NCBI GenBank assembly: GCA_017853885.1
Contig: JAFMIR010000001.1
Coordinates: 186,001-250,000, forward strand
Length of the DNA stretch: 64,000 nucleotides
Source of the DNA: Prosthecobacter sp.
GTDB lineage: Bacteria > Verrucomicrobiota > Verrucomicrobiia > Verrucomicrobiales > Verrucomicrobiaceae
Direction: 5' to 3'
This document shows, in pieces, positions 44,501 through 51,508 of the stretch. Positions within the stretch are counted from its first letter, which is position 1; each line of letters begins with the position of its first letter. The notes below the pieces were generated by a model. The model had not been told where the DNA came from and ran no database searches. It worked only from the letters and a program-made list of their open reading frames with translations. The translations under genes were made by a program, and so were the position numbers.

Positions 44501-45595
44501 GCCCCAAGGCAGGATGCCGAGCGGAATGGCGAGGCCGTCGGCGAAGACGGTCGGATTCGTGAGTCCATCCGCGGGAATCTTCGCATTCAAAGACTCCCGC
44601 GGATAGACGAGCACTTTATCTTTGCCCTTGCCCGCATACACCGCCTCGGCGGCGGCGGGGTTTTCATTCGCATCGACGGGATACTCGAGCGCGGTCTGCG
44701 TCCACATCCGGCCGCGTTGGTCGAAATAGACGCTGACGAATTTGCCGAGGCCTTCGCTTTCCTGCACGACGAGCTCGATTTCGTAGCCTTCGGGCAGTTT
44801 GAACTTCTTGAGCTGCTCCTGCGCGGACAAAGCGGTGCCTTGAACGTTGTTGTAGCTAATGTCGCGCTTCGGTCCGGCGGCATTGGCCTGCTGTTTAGGC
44901 AGCGGAGCGACTTTTTGGCGGGCTTCTTCGACACCGCCGAGCGATTCCCACGTCGGTGCATTCGGCGTGGGGGCGAGTTCTTCAATCGTCACATCCTTTA
45001 CCTGCACGAGGCAAATACCGCCGCTGTGCACCTGCGGGCCTATGAGTCCATCGAGCGCGACGTTGGGGTCAGCTTCGGTGTAGTCCATGCAGTGGACACC
45101 ATTGATCCACGTTTGGATGCGTGTGCCTTCGGCGCGGATGCGGTATTCATTCCAGCCGAAGACATCGACCACCTTGTCGAGCGCGGCCTGCTGCTCCGGC
45201 GTGGGGGCCCAGATGACCCTGTTGCGACGGAACTCATCATAGATCTTCCCGAACCATCCCGCCCCGCAATCGACCTGGTAACCGCTCATGTGCGCACCGC
45301 CCGGCACGCGCACACTACGAATCTGGATGCCGCTGTTGAGCAGACCGGTCTTGGGATCGCCGCTGACCTTGATCTTGAGCTTCAACTCAAAGTTCTGGTA
45401 GCTCTTCTTCGTGCAGATGAAGTGGTTCTCTTTGATCTTCTCCGTCGTGGAGCCGCCCGTGATTATGCCATCCTCCACACGCCAGATTTTGGGGTCAAAG
45501 TCCCAGCCGTCGAGGGTTTTGCCGTCGAATAGGCTCGTGGGCTCGGCGTGAAGGAGGAGGGGGATCAAAAAGACAGAAAGGAAGGCGAGGCGCAT
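41504..45595 (-). CDS. Giant secreted PVC-type heme-binding dehydrogenase with DUF1080, HEAT, LamG and cytochrome modules
   Basis: 1363 residues. A signal peptide (MRLAFLSVFLIPLLLHA) is followed by DUF1080 (~20-210, TSLFDGKTLDGWDFDP). A beta-propeller of the membrane-bound dehydrogenase/sorbosone-dehydrogenase type comes next (~265-665, from LPEGYEIELVVQESEGLG). HEAT-like helical repeats (~690-1040), a LamG jelly roll (~1065-1210, PFTVEAWVRLAPGIG) and a C-terminal cytochrome-c-like domain with CMACH (~1255) complete the protein. It should be an exported, heme-containing oxidoreductase for sugar-type substrates, with two separate binding modules. It is divergent from the S9 peptidase gene with ~160 bp between starts. 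Confidence 0.9.
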   Translation of the reverse strand: MRLAFLSVFLIPLLLHAEPTSLFDGKTLDGWDFDPKIWRVEDGIITGGSTTEKIKENHFICTKKSYQNFELKLKIKVSGDPKTGLLNSGIQIRSVRVPGGAHMSGYQVDCGAGWFGKIYDEFRRNRVIWAPTPEQQAALDKVVDVFGWNEYRIRAEGTRIQTWINGVHCMDYTEADPNVALDGLIGPQVHSGGICLVQVKDVTIEELAPTPNAPTWESLGGVEEARQKVAPLPKQQANAAGPKRDISYNNVQGTALSAQEQLKKFKLPEGYEIELVVQESEGLGKFVSVYFDQRGRMWTQTALEYPVDANENPAAAEAVYAGKGKDKVLVYPRESLNAKIPADGLTNPTVFADGLAIPLGILPWGAGDTCYVQHGHDLKLYKDTNGDGKADTFDVVLTGFGVQDSHLFPHQFTRAPGGWIWMAQGLFNNSQVRKPGSDKVVDWPKCSMARMRPDGSEFEVISTGPNNIWGLVITGEGETFIQEANDYGYPVMPFHEYAYYPGGMEALKKSYQPDFPPQTEVRMGGTGLSGLALIESGSLKDKDAAHSMAVANPIISKIQTLAMHRDGAYWKLAQLPDLITCDDPFFRPVALTNGPDSCIYIVDWYNKIISHNEVPRAHPDRDKTRGRIWRVKTKAAKTEVADFTKLSTEELVASLGKEPVGQVHLAWQELLDRKQLPASHFAAQEYLASSQFGQITQIGRNLSDQNIAGLLAFAKPSLPGPTIQSSRGTKQIPVREAYDREFERFLVRMFLECHPELVAKFLDSEAAAKLPVEARVLASLALEPKASASRVAKLLPQLDRAPNDEELLRLAQFPAELGVGEALQALLTNEKSRAAVAEKLVAQRTKLDAKQIAPLLVETARTMLRSADAHVRKLAFEIASGFLLQELDEDLVLVTRAANTRPQDAVLALNALSEIGSKESAHFFMLFRDANSPAVRDAAVTALAKSRSAEAPKAIVSLYADLTPNQRRSALNALSSSKAGAKIIVTALLDKKLPQTDLDGPTVERLATVLGDDPALEKLQQQLGGIFREVLLLDGQDTAWVDSKITLDGPFTVEAWVRLAPGIGNEDSLLGVKGGVDMNFFAGKFRVYAGPELRDVCVANKPMTPDLWTHLAVTRDDKGHIRIYQNGELDAEGTQPAPTTWKNCQIGWSGPSKGTQGVITEFRVLKRAKTAAEVRAGFDRSDPSNQTEFKNFGKGARIAKTIDAPPLLTEEAAKALDAKFAKFTALAPKGDPQAGKALSALCMACHQIGSAGGQIGPNLSGAGAMGLEAVLRNILTPNAAMEPGYRIYRVEMKNGDLIDAFFVSEDKDAVVIRQAGLPDRRVPKADVRSTKFIRRSLMPEGLLDALQDKQVGDLLAYLMTLKG

Positions 45596-45755
45596 GGTGG
45601 GAATACGGAATGAAGCTCTTAGGCTAGCAGGAGCGCATGCACGGTGTCATGCCTGAAATGCACCTCAGTGGGGCTGCACGGACTTTTGCCTGATTTGGTA
45701 GCGATTGCTGCGCAGGATACGCAAGATGCCCAACGGGGCTGCTGTTCCGTCGGTC

Positions 45756-47951
45756 ATGCGTTCCATCCTTCCCATCATCTCGTGCCTTCTGCTCCTATCC
45801 TCCGTCGCCCTCGCGGTGGATTTTGAGGCGGCGCTGGGTCTGGCCAAACACACGGAGAACAAGGTCTTTCGCGATCGTGTGCAGGCCAACTGGCTGCCAG
45901 ATGGCAAAACGTTCTGGTATCGCGTGCAAACGGCAGCGGGGAAGTCCGAGTTCGTGCTAATCGACGCCACGAGCGGTCGCCGCCAAACGGCAACAACGCT
46001 CCAGGAGCTCGGCTTGCCGGAAAAAGAGGCTGCGAAGACCTCAACGATGAAAATCGATCTGCGAAGCACACGACGCACTGGCGAGTCATCAGGCATCAAA
46101 TTCATCAACACACTCGCCGAAGACGTGGAGCTCTACTGGATCAATCAAGAGGGCGGGCATGTGCGCTATGGTGGTGTGCGGGCGGGCACGGAACGGGAGC
46201 AGCATACCTTTGACGGTCATGTGTGGCTGATCACTAGCCGCACGGGCGAGCATCTCGCCGTCGTCGAGGGCGCGGCGCAAGAGCAGACCTTCATCATCGA
46301 TGGCAAAGGCATCTCGAAGGCACAGCCCGAGAAACCGAAGAAGCCCGAGCGAGGCTCCCGCTCGCCCGACGGCTCATGCTTGGTCTTCACCGAGGCGGAG
46401 AAGATCGAACACCGGAAGGTGACGATCGTCGAATCAACACCCGATGCCGGTGTGCAGCCAAGGCTGAAGGTCATCGACTACATCAAGCCCGGCGATCCGC
46501 TGCCAAAGCCGCAATGGGTGATCGAGAAGAAGGACGGCAGCAGGCTCTGTGTGCCGCGTGATCTTTACGAGAATCCCTTCACCGAGAGCGGCGTGCTCGA
46601 CGCGGTGTGGTCGCCGGACAGCAGCGAGTTCTATTTCAATTACAACCAACGTGGCCACCAGCTCTACCGCGTGCTCGCCGCGAATGCGCAGACCGGCGCG
46701 GTCCGCGTGGTGGTCGAAGAAACCTCGAAGACCTTCATCGACTACACGAAGAAGACCTGGCGGCACTGGCTGTATGCCAGCGGCGAGCTCCTCTGGATGA
46801 GTGAGCGCGATGGCTGGTGCCACCTCTACCTTTACGATGTCAAAAAGGGCACGATGAAGCACCAGATCACGAAGGGTGCGTGGCCCGTGCGCGAGGTCTT
46901 GCATGTGGATGAGGCCAAGAAACAGATCTGGTTCCTGGCCAGCGGTTTGCGTGAGAAGGAAGACCCGTATCACACGCATCTCTGCCGCGTGCATTTCGAT
47001 GGCACAGGCTTCCAACAGCTCACCGAGGGCGATGGCACCCATCAAGTCGAGTTCTCACCCGATCGCGCTTTCTTGATCGACACTTGGTCGCGGGCTGATC
47101 TGCCATCGGTGATCGAACTGCGCCGCAGCCATGATGGAAGTCTCGTGTGTATTTTGGAAAAAGCGCAGATCTCTGCTCTGCTTACCTCAGGCTGGACGAT
47201 GCCGGAGCGCTTCGTGGCAAAGGGTCGCGATGGCAAAACCAACATCCACGGTGTGATCATCAAGCCATCGCACTTTGACCCGGCGAAGCGTTATCCCGTC
47301 GTGGAGCACATCTATGCGGGCCCGCACTCTGCCTTTGCGCCGAAGGAGTTCAGCCGGTTGATGGGTCATCACACCATCGCCGAGCTGGGCTTCATCGTGG
47401 TGCAAATGGATGGCATGGGCACTAACCATCGCGGCAAGGCTTTTCACGACGTGTGCTGGAAGAACATCCAAGATGCTGGCTTTCCCGACCGGAAGCTGTG
47501 GATCAAAGAAGCCGCGAAAACACGCCCGTGGATGGATTTGAGCCGAGTGGGCATCTACGGCGGCAGCGCGGGAGGCCAGAACGCGATGCGTGCCCTGCTC
47601 GATCATCATGACTTTTATCAGGTGGCCGTGGCGGACTGCGGATGTCATGACAATCGCATGGACAAGATCTGGTGGAATGAGCAGTGGATGGGCTGGCCGG
47701 TGGATGAATCGTATGTGAAAAGCTCGAACAAAGAGGACGCTCACAAGCTGAAAGGCCACCTGCTGCTCATCGTCGGCGAGTTGGACGCCAACGTCGATCC
47801 CGCGAGCACCACACAAGTCGTCGCCGCGTTGCAGAAGGCCGGCAAAAGCTTCGACTTCATGCCCATTGCCAGCACGGGCCACGGCGCGGCCGAAACGCCG
47901 TATGGCTCCCGCCTTCGCATGGAGTTCCTCGTGCGGCATTTGAGGCCTTAA
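45756..47951 (+). CDS. Secreted S9-family prolyl oligopeptidase / dipeptidyl-peptidase IV-like
   Basis: 731 residues from ATG 45756, which exposes the signal peptide MRSILPIISCLLLLSSVALA; the 17-codon longer track start is rejected. The first ~470 residues form the DPP-IV N-terminal beta-propeller. The C-terminal alpha/beta-hydrolase has nucleophile Ser in GIYGGSAGGQNAM (~605), Asp in LIVGELDANVDPAS and His in IASTGHGAAE. It cleaves short peptides, probably after Pro or Ala, in the periplasm. Its stop is 6 bp before the convergent nif3-like gene end. It probably serves peptide nutrition and has no clear link to its neighbours. Confidence 0.93.
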   Translation: MRSILPIISCLLLLSSVALAVDFEAALGLAKHTENKVFRDRVQANWLPDGKTFWYRVQTAAGKSEFVLIDATSGRRQTATTLQELGLPEKEAAKTSTMKIDLRSTRRTGESSGIKFINTLAEDVELYWINQEGGHVRYGGVRAGTEREQHTFDGHVWLITSRTGEHLAVVEGAAQEQTFIIDGKGISKAQPEKPKKPERGSRSPDGSCLVFTEAEKIEHRKVTIVESTPDAGVQPRLKVIDYIKPGDPLPKPQWVIEKKDGSRLCVPRDLYENPFTESGVLDAVWSPDSSEFYFNYNQRGHQLYRVLAANAQTGAVRVVVEETSKTFIDYTKKTWRHWLYASGELLWMSERDGWCHLYLYDVKKGTMKHQITKGAWPVREVLHVDEAKKQIWFLASGLREKEDPYHTHLCRVHFDGTGFQQLTEGDGTHQVEFSPDRAFLIDTWSRADLPSVIELRRSHDGSLVCILEKAQISALLTSGWTMPERFVAKGRDGKTNIHGVIIKPSHFDPAKRYPVVEHIYAGPHSAFAPKEFSRLMGHHTIAELGFIVVQMDGMGTNHRGKAFHDVCWKNIQDAGFPDRKLWIKEAAKTRPWMDLSRVGIYGGSAGGQNAMRALLDHHDFYQVAVADCGCHDNRMDKIWWNEQWMGWPVDESYVKSSNKEDAHKLKGHLLLIVGELDANVDPASTTQVVAALQKAGKSFDFMPIASTGHGAAETPYGSRLRMEFLVRHLRP

Positions 47952-47957
47952 GATAAC

Positions 47958-48713
47958 TCACAGCCCCGTCGGATGATCCACGAACTGCCAAGGCAGGCCG
48001 AACTTCGTCTCCAGATGCGCGGCAAGAGCCTTCACGCCGAAGGTCTCGGTGGCGTAGTGGCCGCCATAGAGGAGGTTGATGCCGAGTTCCTCGGCGAGCG
48101 TGTAGCTCCAGTGCGGGCCTTCGCCGGTGATGAAGGTGTCGATGCCGTTCTTGGCCACCGTGGCCACCTCGCTGCCAGCACCGCCGGTCATGATGCCGAT
48201 CTTCCGGCACACGGAGGGGCCCGCAGCACACACATGCACGCGGGAACCGGTCGCAGCTTCGAGACGTTTGACGAGCTCATCGCGGCTGATCTCCGTCTCG
48301 ATCTTCGCGCCATTGTCAGTGCCCTTGGTCTTCATGAACGTGCCGCAAGGCTCAAAACCAAGCGCACGGGCCACGCCGGCGTCGTTGCCGAGCACGGGAT
48401 GAAAATCGAGTGGCAGGTGGCAGCTGTACACGGCGAGGCCTGCGTCGATGGCGAGCTTCATCTTTTGAAACACGGGCCCTGTCCACGGCTGTGCGGTATT
48501 CCAAAACATGCCGTGATGCACGATGAGCATATCCGCGCCGAGAGCCACCGCCTTGCCGATGACCGGCAGCGTGGCATCCACAGCCACGACGACCTTACTG
48601 ACCTTCCCCGAGGCGTTTTCGAGCTGGAGGCCGTTGTAGGCGTTCGGGTAATCCGGGATCTCCGCGAGGCGCAGTTCGGTGTCGAGGTAGGTGACGAGTT
48701 CAGCGAGGTTCAT
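47958..48713 (-). CDS. Nif3-like dinuclear metal-centre hexameric protein
   Basis: 251 residues, typical for the Nif3/YbgI family (once called GTP cyclohydrolase I type 2-like). N-terminal motif NAYNGLQLE, metal-site VHHGMFWN (~residue 67) and the C-terminal FITGEGPHW...YGGHYATETFGV stretch (~215-240) supply the His/Glu metal ligands. Members form toroidal hexamers with two metals per subunit; the cellular reaction is unsettled. It begins 33 bp after the DUF3253 stop on the same strand. It may thus be the last gene of the photolyase-led operon. Confidence 0.93.
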   Translation of the reverse strand: MNLAELVTYLDTELRLAEIPDYPNAYNGLQLENASGKVSKVVVAVDATLPVIGKAVALGADMLIVHHGMFWNTAQPWTGPVFQKMKLAIDAGLAVYSCHLPLDFHPVLGNDAGVARALGFEPCGTFMKTKGTDNGAKIETEISRDELVKRLEAATGSRVHVCAAGPSVCRKIGIMTGGAGSEVATVAKNGIDTFITGEGPHWSYTLAEELGINLLYGGHYATETFGVKALAAHLETKFGLPWQFVDHPTGL

Positions 48714-48746
48714 GAGGGCGCAGCATGCGAGCAGTTGCGCACGAAT

Positions 48747-48992
48747 TCAACCCGGACGGGCAAGCCGGATGGCTCCGCGGGTTGTCAGCGGATGCGCTGG
48801 CTCGCCGCGTTGCGTGCAGACAAGCTTTCCATCGTGCACGAGACCCGCCGCCACCTCACGCACGCTGGGCATGAGGGGCCGCCAGTCCTTGCTGAGGCTT
48901 CTCGCGGCCTCCGAAGGGCAAAACGTCGCACCTTCACTGCGCCGGGCGGCGAGATCGAGTAGCTTCGCACGGATGGCGGCGGCGGTGATCAT
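48747..48992 (-). CDS. DUF3253 protein
   Basis: 81 residues from ATG 48992 ([18 protein letters not shown]). The track adds 17 codons that actually belong to the overlapping DUF2256 gene region. The sequence shows the DUF3253 pattern: [11 protein letters not shown], then [19 protein letters not shown] and a C-terminal [12 protein letters not shown] motif. The fold is probably a small winged helix, and the function is unknown. Its ATG overlaps the DUF2256 TGA (ATGA), so translation is coupled. The family is repeatedly found near photolyase and DUF2256 genes in other bacteria, which matches the setting here. Confidence 0.85.
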   Translation of the reverse strand: MITAAAIRAKLLDLAARRSEGATFCPSEAARSLSKDWRPLMPSVREVAAGLVHDGKLVCTQRGEPAHPLTTRGAIRLARPG

Positions 48993-49132
48993 CGCGTTTT
49001 GCGTCGGCGGCAGGCATCGCTGCAAAACTTCACGTTCTCCCAATCACGCTCCCACTTCTTCCGCCAGGCGAACGGTCGCCCGCAAGCTAGACAGATCTTC
49101 TCCGGCAGATGCTCTTTGCGGACGCCGCGCAT
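48989..49132 (-). CDS. DUF2256 small zinc-ribbon-like protein
   Basis: 47 residues, absent from the ORF track because it is short. Reading the minus strand from ATG 49132 gives [20 protein letters not shown], then [11 protein letters not shown] and a second Cys pair in [10 protein letters not shown] before TGA. Two Cys pairs (CxxC and CxxxC) and the W-x-K-K-W-E-x-x-W core are the signature of DUF2256, a family known to lie beside photolyase/cryptochrome genes. A role as a small metal-binding nucleic-acid helper is inference. It starts 3 bases after the SOUL stop and overlaps DUF3253 by 4 bases. Confidence 0.88.
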   Translation of the reverse strand: MRGVRKEHLPEKICLACGRPFAWRKKWERDWENVKFCSDACRRRKTR

Positions 49133-49135
49133 GCC

Positions 49136-49720
49136 TCACGTGTCTTTGTCGATGCGGATCATGACCTCGTTGCGTCGCAACGGGATCGGCGTCCACGGCG
49201 GGTCGTAGTAGGCAAACAGCGGCTCACCCTTCGCGACGAGCTTTTGCGCCGTCATCCAGGTGCAGAGAGCCGCGATGGCGTTCTTTTCATTCTCCGCATT
49301 CCGACCTCCAGGGAAGCGTAAAACGGCAAATCGCGTCTCGGGCAGGTTCGTGAGAGAAACAGCATCACCCGCCGGTTTCGGCACGCCTTTACTCACGGTG
49401 GCCTGCGGCATGATGAAGCTCATCGTCTTCTTCTCCGTGGTATTCGAAATGAGCACTGGGGAGGTCATTTCGATCTTTTCCTTGGTCTCGTTCGTGCCGG
49501 TGATGAAGCGGAACAGGTTTCCAAAGCCGCCATTCATGCCGTCCGCGGCCATTGGCGAGGTGGCGAGCGACAGCGCGGGGTAGTCGCGGATCTCGAATTT
49601 CTCGTCGCTGCGGATCACCTTGTATTCCGGTGTCTCCGTAGCGGCGCGTGAGTTCGATGCGAACCAGAAAACCACCAGCAGCACGGGAGCGAGCAGGAGT
49701 AGTGTCATCTTCTTTTTCAT
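49136..49720 (-). CDS. SOUL-family heme-binding protein
   Basis: 194 residues. A hydrophobic N-terminal segment (MTLLLLAPVLLVVFWFASNS) acts as signal or anchor. The SOUL domain follows, with EYKVIRSDEKFEIRDYPAL at the start, ETKEKIEMTSPVLI in the middle and LFAYYDPPWTPIPLRRNEV near the end. SOUL proteins bind heme or free porphyrins. The bacterial role is uncertain, but binding photosensitising tetrapyrroles would fit its place between lipocalin and photolyase-linked genes. Its start overlaps the lipocalin stop by 4 bases, and DUF2256 begins 3 bases after its stop. Confidence 0.93.
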   Translation of the reverse strand: MKKKMTLLLLAPVLLVVFWFASNSRAATETPEYKVIRSDEKFEIRDYPALSLATSPMAADGMNGGFGNLFRFITGTNETKEKIEMTSPVLISNTTEKKTMSFIMPQATVSKGVPKPAGDAVSLTNLPETRFAVLRFPGGRNAENEKNAIAALCTWMTAQKLVAKGEPLFAYYDPPWTPIPLRRNEVMIRIDKDT

Positions 49721-50238
49721 AAGGTGGTGCGTTGGGGGACTTTGGCGAGCTTGGCGGTGTCGTAGCCCTGCTGCTGCATGCGTTGCAGGATGCCTTGGTA
49801 GGTTTTATCATCGAGCGATGTCTTGCGGCTCAGCACCCACGCGAGCTTGCGCGAGGGATAACCGATCACCGCCCACTGATACGCGTCATCGAGATCAATG
49901 ACGAGAAAGGGTACGCGGAAGGGCCACACAAATTGCACACGCCACTCGGCATTCGATTGCTTGTCATGCACCCAAGCGACGCCCTTCCATTCCTCCAGCG
50001 GCGCGTCGAGCGAGCCGCGACGAAAGAGATACGAGTTCTGAATGCGCCCATCCGGACGCAGCGCATAGCGGTCGAGCGTGCCCACCTTGCCCTTCTCAAG
50101 CGAGTAAGGAATGTGCGCGAAGACATACCAGTCCCCCATGAAGCGCGGCAGATCGAGCTTCGGCACCGTCTTCAGCGGCGGACGGGCACAGGAGGCGAGA
50201 ATGGAGAACATGAGGGCGAGGAGGAGACGTGTTTTCAT
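49717..50238 (-). CDS. blc: Outer-membrane lipocalin lipoprotein (Blc-like)
   Basis: 173 residues. A lipoprotein signal (MKTRLLLALMFSILASC) places the lipidated Cys at 17. The lipocalin signature GDWYVFAHIPY (~34-44) is followed by strands ending in DDAYQWAVIGYPSRKLAWVLSR and a C-terminal helix (GILQRMQQQGYD), as in bacterial Blc. Lipocalins of this type bind lysophospholipids or fatty acids and are induced by envelope stress; lipid repair after photooxidation is a plausible job here. 4-bp overlaps with both the SDR gene before it and the SOUL gene after it show translational coupling. Confidence 0.9.
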   Translation of the reverse strand: MKTRLLLALMFSILASCARPPLKTVPKLDLPRFMGDWYVFAHIPYSLEKGKVGTLDRYALRPDGRIQNSYLFRRGSLDAPLEEWKGVAWVHDKQSNAEWRVQFVWPFRVPFLVIDLDDAYQWAVIGYPSRKLAWVLSRKTSLDDKTYQGILQRMQQQGYDTAKLAKVPQRTTL

Positions 50239-51041
50239 GAAAATTCAGTGGGCATCCCGATGGCTTCCCAAGCGCTGCGTTCCTTTTCGAGCCCCTCGGC
50301 ACGACGGCGGGCTTTGTCGTTCGCATACTTGCCGAGCACGAGCCTCAGCGGCGGTGATTCGGCGTCCGCGATGGCGAGGATGGCCTTCGCGGCTTTCGCC
50401 GGATCACCGGGTTGCTTGCCGTTCATCGAAGCGATGAGGCGGCCAAACTTGCCCGAGGTTGTCTCGTAGTCAGCGAGAGGCTGTGAGGCCTTCTCCAGAC
50501 TTCGCGTGACGAAGTCCGTGCGGAACGGCCCGGGCTCCACCAAGGTTACACGAATGCCCAGCGGAGCCAGTTCGAGCCGCAAACTCTCGCTCAGGTACTC
50601 CAGTGCGGCCTTCGCTCCTCCGTAAACGCCGAAGCCGGGATAGTTCGAGATCGCCGCCGCGGCGCTGATATTGATGAGGTGACCGCTTTTCTGCCCGCGC
50701 AGCATCGGCAAGGCCGCGCGGATGACATTCATCGGCCCGAAGAAGTTCGTTTCCACATTCCGGCGAATTTGATCGTCATCGCACTCCTCCACCGCGCCGA
50801 TGAGGCCGTAGCCGGCGTTGTTCACCAGCACGTCAAAGCTTCCCGCCTCGGCGATGGTCTCGCGAATGTTCGCTGCGTCCGTCACATCGAGCGTCAGCAC
50901 GCGGCAAGCTTCGCTTTCGAGATCGGCGATGCTGCGCACGTCACGCGTCGTGGCAATGACACGATGTCCGGCGGCCAGCGCCGCCTCCGCGATGGCACGG
51001 CCAAAGCCTGATGAGCAGCCGGTGATGAACCATGTTTTCAT
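50235..51041 (-). CDS. Short-chain dehydrogenase/reductase (classical SDR)
   Basis: 268 residues from ATG 51041. The 390-residue track ORF runs back through the tspO gene and is rejected. The Rossmann motif TGCSSGFGRAI begins at ~8. NNAGYGL lies at ~81. The catalytic Ser is in INISAAAA and the Tyr-x-x-x-Lys in VYGGAKAALEYL (~150). PGPFRTDF follows. The protein oxidises or reduces an alcohol/carbonyl substrate with NAD(P); the substrate is unknown. Members of this SDR group are often encoded with light-induced photolyase genes. Start and stop each overlap the neighbouring gene by 4 bases. Confidence 0.93.
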   Translation of the reverse strand: MKTWFITGCSSGFGRAIAEAALAAGHRVIATTRDVRSIADLESEACRVLTLDVTDAANIRETIAEAGSFDVLVNNAGYGLIGAVEECDDDQIRRNVETNFFGPMNVIRAALPMLRGQKSGHLINISAAAAISNYPGFGVYGGAKAALEYLSESLRLELAPLGIRVTLVEPGPFRTDFVTRSLEKASQPLADYETTSGKFGRLIASMNGKQPGDPAKAAKAILAIADAESPPLRLVLGKYANDKARRRAEGLEKERSAWEAIGMPTEFS

Positions 51042-51508
51042 GAATTGAGCCTCCAAAGAGTAAAATTGAGCACCGAAGCAAAACTGACCCACGCGAGGTA
51101 AGGCACGAACAAAAGCCCCGCCGGCCGCGAAACAGCCCAAAACGCCCGCAGCGTGAGAAAAATGGCGATCCACATGGAAACGATCACGAGGAAGGCCGCG
51201 CCCATTTCGTGCGCCCCGAAGAACACCGGCGTCCACGCTGCATTGAGTGCCAGTTGAACGATGTAAAGCCTCAGCGCATGCCCTTGCCCTGCCCGATTCC
51301 AGACCAACCATGCAGCCACGGCCATGCCGAGATACAAAAGCGTCCACACCGGGCCAAAGATCCACGGTGGCGGATTCCACGAAGGCTTGTTCAGCGTCTG
51401 ATACCACTCGCCGGGCGGTGTGAAGGCACCCGCAGCCGGAGCAAGGAAGGTCAGCAGGATGAAGCCGAGCAGCGCAAGAGCTTGTTGGAAGGTGGAGCGA
51501 ATTTTCAT
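51038..51508 (-). CDS. tspO: TspO/MBR tryptophan-rich sensory protein
   Basis: 156 residues with five membrane helices, matching TspO/peripheral benzodiazepine receptor proteins. The conserved loop is GEWYQTLNKPSWNPPPWIFG, followed by PVWTLLYLGMAVAAWLVW and, later, ALNAAWTPVFFGAHEMGAA. TspO binds porphyrins and heme and is linked to tetrapyrrole handling and oxidative stress, including light-driven porphyrin breakdown. Its neighbours here (photolyase, SOUL, lipocalin) fit that role. The ATG overlaps the photolyase TGA by 4 bases, and its own stop overlaps the SDR start. Confidence 0.96.
   Translation of the reverse strand: MKIRSTFQQALALLGFILLTFLAPAAGAFTPPGEWYQTLNKPSWNPPPWIFGPVWTLLYLGMAVAAWLVWNRAGQGHALRLYIVQLALNAAWTPVFFGAHEMGAAFLVIVSMWIAIFLTLRAFWAVSRPAGLLFVPYLAWVSFASVLNFTLWRLNS

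Noticed and set aside
41546-45532. Three long plus-strand ORFs (388, 363 and 473 aa) opposite the 1363-residue heme protein
   Set aside because: They are antisense shadows of a gene with clear domains. Their translations are rich in Arg, Ala and Gly without motifs, as expected from GC-biased third positions.
47973-50469. Plus-strand ORFs of 329 aa (47973-48962) and 245 aa (49732-50469)
   Set aside because: They lie across the Nif3/DUF3253 and lipocalin/SDR genes on the other strand and have no recognisable domains.
51042-51407. N-terminal 122 codons of the 390-aa SDR ORF
   Set aside because: It is out-of-frame tspO sequence. The Rossmann motif starts at ATG 51041, which overlaps the tspO stop by 4 bp.
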